Below are positions 1 through 5,977 of a stretch of DNA of 10,576 bases, piece after piece. Position numbers and translations under genes: made by a program. Positions within the stretch are counted from its first letter, which is position 1, and every line of letters begins with the position of its first letter. This DNA is from Candidatus Moranbacteria bacterium RIFCSPLOWO2_12_FULL_48_12. GTDB lineage: Bacteria; Patescibacteriota; Minisyncoccia; Moranbacterales; UBA1568. The notes beneath the pieces were generated by a model, which ran no database searches, had not been told where the DNA came from, and worked only from the letters and a program-made list of their open reading frames with translations. The DNA lies in NCBI GenBank assembly GCA_001784735.1, contig MFSB01000051.1, forward strand, positions 1-10,576, written 5' to 3'.

Positions 1-1
1 C

Positions 2-1150
2 AAATATAATCATTTAGGAGCCTTGCCGCAGCCGACCATTCTCATGTTGGAAAGCCTCGGTGCCATCAAGAAAGGTTTGCCGCCGTCTGAGACGGAAGTC
101 CACCGCAATCTGCAGAATCTGATCAAGAACTCGCCCGGGCGCATCATTATCGGGACGTTTTCTTCGCAAGTGCGCCGCATCGCGTATCTTATCGAATATG
201 CGGAACAAGTGGGCAAGAAGGTAGCCATCGAAGGTTATAGCATGAAGATGAACATCGAAGTGGCCAAAGAGCTCGGGTATCTGAAAGCCAAAAATGAGAC
301 GTTCATTACGGTAGCGGATCTCCACAAATATCCCGATAAGCAGGTGGTGGTCATCTGCACCGGGGCGCAAGGCGAGTCCAATGCCGCTTTGACGCGCATC
401 GTGACGGACAATCATCGCTTCATCAAATTGCAGAAGAATGATACCATCGTATTTTCTTCCTCGGTCATTCCGGGGAATGAGCGTACCATTCAGCGCTTGA
501 AGGACAATCTCTATCGCAAGTGCGACAATGTCATCCACAGCGAAATCATGGAGATCCATATCGGCGGACACGGCACTATCTGGGAAATCGAGGAGATCAT
601 CCGTCAGGTGAAGCCGACCTATATCCTGCCGGTGTATGCCAATCACTTCTTCATCGTGGAAGCAGCCAGGATCGCCTACCGTTTGGGATATCCGGAGAAG
701 AATGTTTTCGTGATGGACAATGGACACGTGCTGGAAGTACCGGAAGAAGACAAAGGGCTGCCGTACCTCTTGAAGGAGAAAGCCGATGCCAGCTATGTCT
801 TCGTCGATGGTCTCGGTATCGGCGACATCGGGCATGTGGTGCTCCGCGATCGCCAGATGCTGGCTCAGGATGGCATGGTGGTTGTCACGGTCATCATCGA
901 TTCCAAGACGAAAAACATCATCGGCAATATCCAGATTACATCGCGCGGCTTCATCCATGTGAAAGAAAACTTTGATCTCGTGAATGAGACCAAGCGCAAA
1001 GTGGAAAGAGTTGTGAAGGACAACACGTCCCGAGGCTCTTCCATCGATTGGGATCAGATCCGCAATCAGATCCGCGAAGTCGTGGGGCAGTTCCTCTTTA
1101 CCAAGACGGAACGCCGACCGATGGTCTTGCCTGTGGTCATAGAAGTCTAA
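2..1150 (+). CDS. rnj: Ribonuclease J, C-terminal two thirds (5' end outside window)
   Basis: The frame is open to the window edge, so the metallo-beta-lactamase N-terminus with its HxHxDH motif lies outside. RNase J is a cytoplasmic metal-dependent 5'-3' exo/endoribonuclease of mRNA decay and rRNA maturation. Visible: the beta-CASP domain (IIIGTFSSQVRRI; TGAQGESNAALTRI near 353-394), the motif-B-like IHIGGHG near 557-577, then the returning beta-lactamase segment and the RNase J C-terminal domain ending PVVIEV. About 382 residues are present; full proteins of this family are usually about 550. Odd point: where family members usually read PVHGE (the metal-binding motif C histidine) this protein reads PVYANH, with Tyr at 635-637. 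A 314-codon antisense open frame here is a codon-bias shadow. The family assignment is firm; catalytic competence cannot be judged without the N-terminus. Confidence 0.95.
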   Translation, partial: KYNHLGALPQPTILMLESLGAIKKGLPPSETEVHRNLQNLIKNSPGRIIIGTFSSQVRRIAYLIEYAEQVGKKVAIEGYSMKMNIEVAKELGYLKAKNETFITVADLHKYPDKQVVVICTGAQGESNAALTRIVTDNHRFIKLQKNDTIVFSSSVIPGNERTIQRLKDNLYRKCDNVIHSEIMEIHIGGHGTIWEIEEIIRQVKPTYILPVYANHFFIVEAARIAYRLGYPEKNVFVMDNGHVLEVPEEDKGLPYLLKEKADASYVFVDGLGIGDIGHVVLRDRQMLAQDGMVVVTVIIDSKTKNIIGNIQITSRGFIHVKENFDLVNETKRKVERVVKDNTSRGSSIDWDQIRNQIREVVGQFLFTKTERRPMVLPVVIEV

Positions 1151-1198
1151 GCAAATGAATCACGAATTGTGAATCATGAATCATGTTGAAATCGGAAT

Positions 1199-1232
1199 GT
1201 ATCATAATTCCACGGCCGTGGAATTATGATAC
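1199..1232. repeat. 34-bp perfect palindrome downstream of rnj
   Basis: The half-site GTATCATAATTCCACGG is followed with no spacer by its exact reverse complement. The tip is CACGGCCGTG and the arms are AT-rich. It starts 48 bp after the rnj stop and ends 9 bp before a conventional terminator, so it is probably not the terminator itself. A near-palindrome, ATGAATCAC-GAATT-GTGAATCAT (1155-1177, one mismatch), sits just upstream. It could be an mRNA 3' hairpin, a cruciform or a dimeric protein site. Related objects occur at 7198, 7812 and 8969. Confidence 0.9.
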
Positions 1233-1241
1233 CGAAATGAG

Positions 1242-1269
1242 AAAAACTCTCCGTAAGGGGAGTTTTTGA
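1242..1269 (+). terminator. Intrinsic terminator of rnj
   Basis: AAAAACTCTCC, loop GTAA, then GGGGAGTTTTT forms an 11-bp stem with one G-U pair and ends in a T run. The A and T flanks make it potentially bidirectional. A decayed copy occurs at 3464-3497. Confidence 0.8.
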
Positions 1270-1314
1270 TATGTAATATTTTGCTTTATATAAAATAAAA
1301 GTAGAAGGTTTGGG

Positions 1315-1343
1315 TTGACAAATCATAAAAAAATTGTTAGGCT
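1315..1343 (+). promoter_or_regulatory. Promoter of the HAD hydrolase gene, with structured 5' leader
   Basis: TTGACA (1315-1320), a 17-bp spacer and TAGGCT (1338-1343) give a sigma70-type promoter, with transcription expected near 1350. The leader then contains a hairpin GTTATT-TTG-AATAAC (1366-1380), and GGGCT (1360-1364) can pair with AGCCC (1391-1395), which overlaps the Shine-Dalgarno GAAAGGAG at 1385-1392. This could reduce ribosome access; that is inference only. Confidence 0.6.
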
Positions 1344-1398
1344 CCACAGTTGCTGTATAGGGCTAGTTATTTTGAATAACCTTTGAAAGGAGCCCATC

Positions 1399-1968
1399 GT
1401 GGCGAACATCGTATTCGATTGGTTCGGCGTGGTATGTAACAAAGCTCTAATTGAATGGGTTCGGGGACTTGCTGTGACGGAAGGGATTTTCCAGAATGTG
1501 CTAGCGCTGGCAGATCTGCTTGATGCTGGACAGATTACCCTTGTCGAGTTCCAGCGTGGATTGGCGGCATTGGTTGATCATCCCGTAGAGCGAGTTCATC
1601 AAGATCTTATGGCTCGGGTTGTGGTAAATGAGCTAGTGGTAGCGATTGCACGTCGGCTCAATGAGAAGCACAAGGTCTCGGTGCTCTCCAACGTGAATGC
1701 GGAATTCATCGCGGAAATTGTGATCAAACGTGATCTTGCATCCCTTTTCAACCCGATCATTGCGAGTTCGGCTCTCAAGCTGATCAAGCCCAACCCAGAA
1801 ATTTTCAGAAGGGCCTTTGAGATACTGCAATGTCGTCCGAAGGAAGTTGTTTTCATTGACGATACGGTGGGTCATGTCGAAGTCGCAAGAACTCTCGGCA
1901 TGACCGGAATCGTCTTCGAATCTGCCGACCGACTGGAGCGCGATTTACTGGAACTTGGTTTGCTTTGA
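1399..1968 (+). CDS. HAD-superfamily hydrolase (subfamily IA-like)
   Basis: A 189-residue cytoplasmic protein of the haloacid dehalogenase superfamily, most likely a small-molecule phosphatase; the substrate cannot be told. The GTG start is chosen because GAAAGGAG lies 6 nt upstream and the protein begins right at motif I. Motifs seen: motif I FDWFGVV (nucleophile Asp7), alpha-helical cap about residues 15-80, motif II VLSN (Ser97), motif III KPNPEIF (Lys130), motif IV FIDD (Asp154/155). The usual second aspartate of DxD is Phe9; a D-x-Y/F-G pattern also occurs in haloacid dehalogenase-type members, so a dehalogenase-like or other non-classical phosphatase chemistry is possible. The gene has its own promoter and terminator, and comparison with the repeat at 3464-3615 suggests the whole unit (about 1273-2118) was inserted between rnj and the hydrolase locus. 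Confidence 0.88.
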   Translation: MANIVFDWFGVVCNKALIEWVRGLAVTEGIFQNVLALADLLDAGQITLVEFQRGLAALVDHPVERVHQDLMARVVVNELVVAIARRLNEKHKVSVLSNVNAEFIAEIVIKRDLASLFNPIIASSALKLIKPNPEIFRRAFEILQCRPKEVVFIDDTVGHVEVARTLGMTGIVFESADRLERDLLELGLL

Positions 1969-2083
1969 AATTCCACAACTCAGAGGGTCGATGCGGGACA
2001 ATGGCATTTCATTCCCAAATCGTCATCTATGGTGGTCTGACAACCTGATAAGCAGACAATTACTATAGGGGGGACGAGAAACG

Positions 2084-2117
2084 AAGAGCGGAGACTAACA
2101 AGTCTGCCGCTCTTATT
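2084..2117 (+). terminator. Intrinsic terminator of the HAD gene
   Basis: AAGAGCGG-AGACT, loop AACA, AGTCT-(G bulge)-CCGCTCTT followed by ATTAATTT: a 13-bp stem with one bulged G. It ends next to the point where similarity to the hydrolase locus begins (2119), so it closes the inserted unit. Between 1969 and 2083 I see no gene or clear signal. Confidence 0.75.
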
Positions 2118-2118
2118 A

Positions 2119-2238
2119 ATTTCCTTTGACTAAGCCATCATGTTACAATTGCAGAACGTGATTATGCTTGAAAAAAGGACCATTATCGTCGACAATTTGA
2201 GTATCCGCTACTACCAAAGCGCGGACTTTGAGGGTGGT
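2119..2238 (+). repeat. Direct repeat, copy 1 (pair with 3496-3615)
   Basis: Ungapped match of about 85% with 3496-3615, including the shared stretch ATGTTACAATTGCAG before the second in-frame ATG. The two copies bracket the RhuM gene, and recombination between them would delete 1377 bp and leave one chimeric hydrolase gene. Confidence 0.88.
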
Positions 2239-2271
2239 ATTGGAATGGGGTTGTTTGACACACTTTCATGA
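2140..2271 (+). pseudogene. Truncated 5' remnant of an alpha/beta hydrolase gene
   Basis: Positions 2119-2238 align without gaps to 3496-3615, the promoter and 5' end of the intact hydrolase: 102 of 120 bases by hand count. Within the open frame the first 33 codons match, with only N/D, I/N, R/K, E/A and G/S changes; nine other codon differences are synonymous. After about 2239 similarity stops, the frame reads 11 more unrelated codons and ends at TGA 2269-2271, before any catalytic residue. The synonymous-rich pattern means this copy evolved as a working gene before being cut, so it is a relic of a diverged allele or paralogue rather than a fresh duplication. A 43-residue peptide could still be made, but no function is expected. 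Confidence 0.85.
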
Positions 2272-2284
2272 TGTGATGTATTAT
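2255..2284 (+). promoter_or_regulatory. Promoter of the RhuM-family gene
   Basis: TTGACA (2255-2260), an 18-bp spacer and TATTAT (2279-2284, one mismatch to TATAAT). The predicted start near 2291 leaves a leader of about 24 nt with no clear Shine-Dalgarno before the ATG at 2315. It begins about 16 bp after the hydrolase remnant loses similarity, so it probably came in with the RhuM gene. Confidence 0.65.
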
Positions 2285-2314
2285 TATATATGTAAGTAGA
2301 GTAAACAATAGAGT

Positions 2315-3424
2315 ATGAAAAAAAAGAGTCGACAAATCGTTCCCAATAATAGTTTTACAGAGTTTCTGCTCTACACCACTCCAAACGGTAAAGTGAAGGT
2401 GGAAATATTTTTGCGTGATGAAAATATATGGCTTACACAAGACAAAATAGCTCTTTTGTTCGGCGTACAAAGACCGGCTATTACCAAACATCTCAAAAAT
2501 ATCTTTGATAGCGGGGAATTGAAGGAAAATTCAGTTAGTTCCGTTTTGGAACATACTGCTGATGACAACAAGATTTACAAGACAAAGTTTTACAATCTCG
2601 ATGCGATTCTTTCTGTCGGATACCGGGTCAATAGCGCGCAAGCGACACAGTTTCGTATCTGGGCGACCGAAAGGCTCAAAGAATACATCATCAAAGGCTT
2701 TACCATGGATGATGAACGACTCAAAGATCCTCACAATATTTTCGGTAAAGATTACTTCGAGGAACAACTTGCCCGAATACGTGACATACGGTCGAGCGAG
2801 AGACGAATGTATCAGAAGATTACCGATATATACGCGCTTTGTAGCGCTGATTATTTCCCGGACAGCGATATAACCAAGCGATTTTTTGCAACAGTTCAGA
2901 ATAAGTTGCATTTTGCTATTACCGGAGCGACAGCCGCAGAGATAATCCGCACAAGAGCAGATGGTACCAAAGCGCATATGGGACTGACTGTTTGGAAAAA
3001 CTCTCCGAAAGGCAGGATCCGAGAGCAAGATGTGGTGATTGCAAAAAATTATTTGAATGAAAATGAACTTGATTCCTTGAATAGGATTGTTACTATGTAT
3101 CTGGATTTTGCGGAAATGCAGGCCAGGAATGGCATTTTGATGTACATGAATGATTGGGTAGAAAAATTGAATGCATTTCTGAAATTAAACGAGAAACAAA
3201 TATTGGGTGATGCCGGAAATGTAAGTCACGAAATTGCCGAGACGCTAGCATTGAAGGAATACACAAAGTATCGCCAAGGGCAGGACAAAAATTATATTTC
3301 TGATTTTGACCGCGAGGTGAAGAAACTTCTTGTTGCGTCTGTCCGTAATCTTGACGAAGGCAGGGAGATGAAAAAGAAAGGGAAGAATAAAAAATATGGA
3401 AAGCAAAAGGAGAAGGCTTTGTAG
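2315..3424 (+). CDS. RhuM-family protein
   Basis: A 369-residue protein recognisable as the Virulence_RhuM family, named for a gene in Salmonella pathogenicity island 3. The biochemical role of the family is not established, and its genes are typically accessory and island-borne. Family features seen: the N-terminal segment with EIFLRDENIWLTQDKIALLFG (about residues 30-51) looks like a helix-turn-helix or antirepressor-like region (AITKHLKNIF), then the hallmark FYNLDAILSVGYRVNS and FRIWATERLKEYIIKGF stretches (about 91-130), and a helical C-terminal half. The last 20 or so residues are a lysine-rich tail. No signal peptide or membrane segment. Base use is visibly more AT-rich than in rnj, ddl or trpS, fitting transfer. 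It has its own promoter, sits between two diverged copies of the hydrolase 5' end, and has no recognised partner gene. Family call firm, function unknown. Confidence 0.9.
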   Translation: MKKKSRQIVPNNSFTEFLLYTTPNGKVKVEIFLRDENIWLTQDKIALLFGVQRPAITKHLKNIFDSGELKENSVSSVLEHTADDNKIYKTKFYNLDAILSVGYRVNSAQATQFRIWATERLKEYIIKGFTMDDERLKDPHNIFGKDYFEEQLARIRDIRSSERRMYQKITDIYALCSADYFPDSDITKRFFATVQNKLHFAITGATAAEIIRTRADGTKAHMGLTVWKNSPKGRIREQDVVIAKNYLNENELDSLNRIVTMYLDFAEMQARNGILMYMNDWVEKLNAFLKLNEKQILGDAGNVSHEIAETLALKEYTKYRQGQDKNYISDFDREVKKLLVASVRNLDEGREMKKKGKNKKYGKQKEKAL

Positions 3425-3463
3425 CAGTGAAAACTTGTAGGTGGTGGGAAACATTCACAAGTC

Positions 3464-3497
3464 AAAAACTCTCTGTAATAGGGGAGTATGTTGATAT
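3464..3497 (+). repeat. Decayed copy of the rnj terminator
   Basis: AAAAACTCTCTGTAA-TA-GGGGAGT...TTGATAT matches 1242-1272 except for one C/T change, a TA insertion and changes in the T run (TTT versus ATG). The hairpin ACTCTC/GGGGAGT can still form, but the T tract is broken, so termination after RhuM is probably weak. It is contiguous with the hydrolase repeat starting at 3496. Confidence 0.7.
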
Positions 3498-3615
3498 TTC
3501 CTTTGGCTAAGCCTCCATGTTACAATTGCAGGACGTGAATATGCTCGAGAAAAAGACCATCATCGTCGATAATTTGAGTATCCGGTACTATCAGAGTGCC
3601 GACTTTGCCGGTAGT
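3496..3615 (+). repeat. Direct repeat, copy 2 (5' end of intact hydrolase)
   Basis: Partner of 2119-2238. This copy runs on into the complete gene and is preceded directly by the terminator copy 3464-3497, whereas in copy 1 those two parts are separated by the HAD unit. Confidence 0.88.
3518..3526 (+). promoter_or_regulatory. Possible extended -10 promoter of the hydrolase gene
   Basis: TG-T-TACAAT, also present unchanged in the remnant copy at 2141-2149. No good -35 at 16-18 bp. If used, transcription starts near 3533 and the second ATG (3541) is the start codon. Confidence 0.35.
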
Positions 3616-4305
3616 GGGGCTTTGGCATTTCTGCATGGGTGGGGGTCGCAGGCGGCGCATTTTTCGAGAACTTTGGAGAAATGCCAGAATGTCATCGCGC
3701 TTGACTTGCCAGGTTTCGGGGAGAGCCAGATGCCGTCTACCGCCTGGTCGATCGGAAACTACGCTAGTTTTTTGAAGCATTTTTTCGAAAAATTGCATGT
3801 CGGACATCCGATTCTTGTAGGACATTCTTTCGGCGGCAATATCGCCATCAAATATTGCGCGGAGCATACTGACGTGCAGAAACTGATTCTCATCGGTAGC
3901 GCCGGGATTCGGCGCAAAACTGTAAAAAAATTATTGTATCTTATTCTGGCGAAAGCATTGAAAGTTGTATCATTTCTTCCGGGTTTTTCTCAGTTGCGTG
4001 AGAGAGTGAGGAAATCTTTTTACACGGCTATCGGTTCGGAAGATTATATCCAGGCCGGAGCATTGACGGAGATTTACCGCAAGAATATCGGCGAAGATCT
4101 GCAGGGGGATATGGAAAAAATAAAAATACCGACGACACTCATCTGGGGAGAAAATGATGATGTGGCGCCGCTCTCTGATGGCCAGTTGACAGAGTCGCTT
4201 ATCAAAGGCTCAGAGCTATTTATCATTTCTGGCGCCGGGCATTATGTATTTTTCGACAATCCGGCGGATTTTGAAAAAATCTTTTTAGTAGCAATAAAAT
4301 CGTGA
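3541..4305 (+). CDS. Alpha/beta-fold hydrolase
   Basis: A serine hydrolase of the alpha/beta-hydrolase fold; substrate unknown. Counting from the upstream in-frame ATG at 3517: oxyanion-hole motif HGWG (40-43), LDLPGFGES (62-70), nucleophile elbow GHSFGG with Ser104, acid Asp214 in WGENDD, and His242 in GAGHYVFF, so the triad is complete; a helical lid lies about 132-195. Length about 254-262 is normal. I prefer ATG 3541 because AGGA lies 7 nt before it, and because between the two locus copies the eight codons before it differ only by amino-acid-changing substitutions while the codons after it differ mainly silently. The start at 3517 remains possible. No signal peptide. The Mur ligase gene follows after a 148-bp gap containing a repeat, so joint transcription is possible but not shown. 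Confidence 0.9.
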   Translation: MLEKKTIIVDNLSIRYYQSADFAGSGALAFLHGWGSQAAHFSRTLEKCQNVIALDLPGFGESQMPSTAWSIGNYASFLKHFFEKLHVGHPILVGHSFGGNIAIKYCAEHTDVQKLILIGSAGIRRKTVKKLLYLILAKALKVVSFLPGFSQLRERVRKSFYTAIGSEDYIQAGALTEIYRKNIGEDLQGDMEKIKIPTTLIWGENDDVAPLSDGQLTESLIKGSELFIISGAGHYVFFDNPADFEKIFLVAIKS

Positions 4306-4332
4306 TACCTTCAAATAATAACTTCATTTTTC

Positions 4333-4410
4333 TGTCATCCTCGCGAAAGCGGGGATCCAGGATAGAGCATACTTTCAAGAATCTGGATTCCCGCCTACGC
4401 GGGAATGACA
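4333..4410. repeat. REP-like double-hairpin intergenic repeat
   Basis: Two 28-nt arms in inverted orientation (4333-4360 beginning TGTCAT and ending ATCCAG; 4383-4410 beginning CTGGATT and ending ATGACA), differing at a few positions. Each arm is itself a hairpin: CCTCGC-GAAA-GCGGGG and TTCCCGC-CTAC-GCGGGAA. Sequences of the GTCATTCCCGCG...CGGGAATCCAG type are dispersed in very many bacterial genomes. The T-poor flanks do not suggest a strong terminator. Confidence 0.85.
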
Positions 4411-4453
4411 AATAAGAATAGGCTACGTTAATTCGATATTGGGCAATAAAATC

Positions 4454-5821
4454 ATGATTCTTCGAAATCTTATCTATATTTTACAGAGCGAGAACTATGA
4501 TTTCTGGCGTTTTCTCTCTTTTTGCTACTCGCATCTGGCATGGTGGCGGCTCGAGCAGCGCCAAAAAATCGTTTGGACAATGAAGGCGCGCGCCCTGCAG
4601 GCTATAAGCATGGTCTTTTTCGCTGGTGCGGCAGGAGCAGCCTTCTCTTTTTTCGGATGGGTCGGGGGATCTGTCGTTCTGGCTCTCTGCATTATGACCA
4701 TTCCTTTTTTTATCGGCGCGGCGCTTCTTCTCCTTCTCCCGTTTGGCCGGTATCTCAAATGGAAAAAGGTGTCTCGGGCAAGAGAGATACTGCGAGCATC
4801 CGGAGTGCGGGTGATCGGTATCACGGGGAGTTACGGCAAGACCACGACCAAAGAAATTCTAGCCGCTATCCTTGGTAAGCAATTCTCAGTGATAAAAACG
4901 CCGGACAACGTCAATACGGATATCGGAATTGCGGATTTTATCATCGATCACTCGGAGGAATTTACAAAGGGAAAAATTTTTATCGTCGAAATGGGAGCAC
5001 ACAAGAAGGGCGAGATAAAAGAAATTTGTCGGATGGTTTTGCCTCAATATTCCATCCTGACCGGTATCAATGAAGCGCACTTGGAGCGTTTCGGTAGTTT
5101 GAAAGATACTATCGATGCAAAATTCGAATTACCTCTTCATACTCGCACAGTAACGTTCCTCAATTTTGATGATGAAAATATCAGGAATAATTTTGAGCGT
5201 TTTTCACTTTCGAAGCACATCGGAATTTCTCAGGCTGATGCAAAAAACATCGTGGTGAAAGAAAATTTTGCAGGATTACAATTCGAGTGGCGAGGGACTT
5301 CGTTTGAGACCAAGCTGTTGGCAACGCACAATATCACGCTCATTTTATTGTGTACCGCGTTGGCACGAGAACTTGTCGTACCGATTCCAGAAATTGCTCT
5401 GGCAGTGAAAAGTATCCAGCCGATAGCTCACAGATTGGAACCCATCTACAATGCTGCGACTGATATCATGGTGATTGATGACAGCTATAATGGCAATGTG
5501 GCTGGTATCAAAAGCGGGATTGAACTTCTCAAGCAGGCCAAGGGGAGAAAAGTAGTGTTGACTCCAGGCTTGGTTGAATTGGGCAAAGAATCAGTGCGGA
5601 TTCATCGGCAGATAGGGGAATGGTATTCCAAAAGTGTCGATCTCGTTCTCCTCATCAAGAGCCCTATGACGCCTTTTATCGAGAAGGAATTGCGGGCTCA
5701 TGCGCATACCCTCTATACCGTGTATAATACGACAGAAGAGGCACATAAAGACCTTTCCCATGTGCTCCGCAAAGGCGATACGATTATTTTCCAAAATGAT
5801 CTTACTGACAATTATTTCTAG
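4454..5821 (+). CDS. murF: Membrane-anchored MurF-type Mur ligase
   Basis: About 455 residues. MurF joins D-Ala-D-Ala to the UDP-MurNAc-tripeptide using ATP. Mur ligase central domain: P-loop GITGSYGKTTT (122-132, Lys129), VEMGAHKKGEI (178-188), INEAHLERFGS (205-215), and the region of the carbamylated lysine (AKFE, Lys223). The MurF-like IDDSYNGN (341-348) begins the C-terminal domain, followed by LTPGLVELG. The N-terminus is unusual: instead of the soluble UDP-sugar-binding domain there is an amphipathic segment (LQSENYDFWRFL) and two hydrophobic stretches, about 47-67 and 70-97, so the catalytic part should be tethered at the membrane. I chose ATG 4454; a TTG at 4439 would add five residues and neither has a strong ribosome site. 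The adjacent ddl supplies the dipeptide substrate, supporting MurF over other Mur ligases. Exact acceptor (nucleotide- or lipid-linked) is open. Confidence 0.88.
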   Translation: MILRNLIYILQSENYDFWRFLSFCYSHLAWWRLEQRQKIVWTMKARALQAISMVFFAGAAGAAFSFFGWVGGSVVLALCIMTIPFFIGAALLLLLPFGRYLKWKKVSRAREILRASGVRVIGITGSYGKTTTKEILAAILGKQFSVIKTPDNVNTDIGIADFIIDHSEEFTKGKIFIVEMGAHKKGEIKEICRMVLPQYSILTGINEAHLERFGSLKDTIDAKFELPLHTRTVTFLNFDDENIRNNFERFSLSKHIGISQADAKNIVVKENFAGLQFEWRGTSFETKLLATHNITLILLCTALARELVVPIPEIALAVKSIQPIAHRLEPIYNAATDIMVIDDSYNGNVAGIKSGIELLKQAKGRKVVLTPGLVELGKESVRIHRQIGEWYSKSVDLVLLIKSPMTPFIEKELRAHAHTLYTVYNTTEEAHKDLSHVLRKGDTIIFQNDLTDNYF

Positions 5822-5843
5822 AGTAGAACTTAGTGTTTGAAGG

Positions 5844-5947
5844 TTTTTCCACCCCTCCTTTCCAAGGAGGGGGCAGGGGGAGGTTAAGAACGTAAAGTAT
5901 TTCTCTACCCATCCTCAATCCTCCCCTTCGCAGGGGAGGAGGGAAAC
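5844..5947. repeat. GC-rich double-hairpin repeat between murF and ddl
   Basis: Left hairpin CCCCTCCTT-TCC-AAGGAGGGG (5852-5872) and right hairpin TCCTCCCCT-TCGC-AGGGGAGGA (5919-5940), each a perfect 9-bp stem, inside arms that are roughly inverted copies of one another. It resembles the dispersed CCTCCCC/GGGGAGG elements found in many bacteria, MITE- or REP-like. It may stabilise or separate the murF and ddl messages. Confidence 0.75.
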
Positions 5948-5977
5948 AAGTCAAATACCAAGTCCTATGAGAAGAGT

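Noticed and set aside
14..958. 314-codon minus-strand open frame antisense to rnj
   Set aside because: The + strand frame encodes unmistakable RNase J; the antisense frame shows no known motif and is a by-product of codon bias.
2140..2271. A new 43-residue small protein
   Set aside because: It is the first 33 codons of the neighbouring hydrolase plus 11 unrelated codons including the stop, so it is a truncated remnant.
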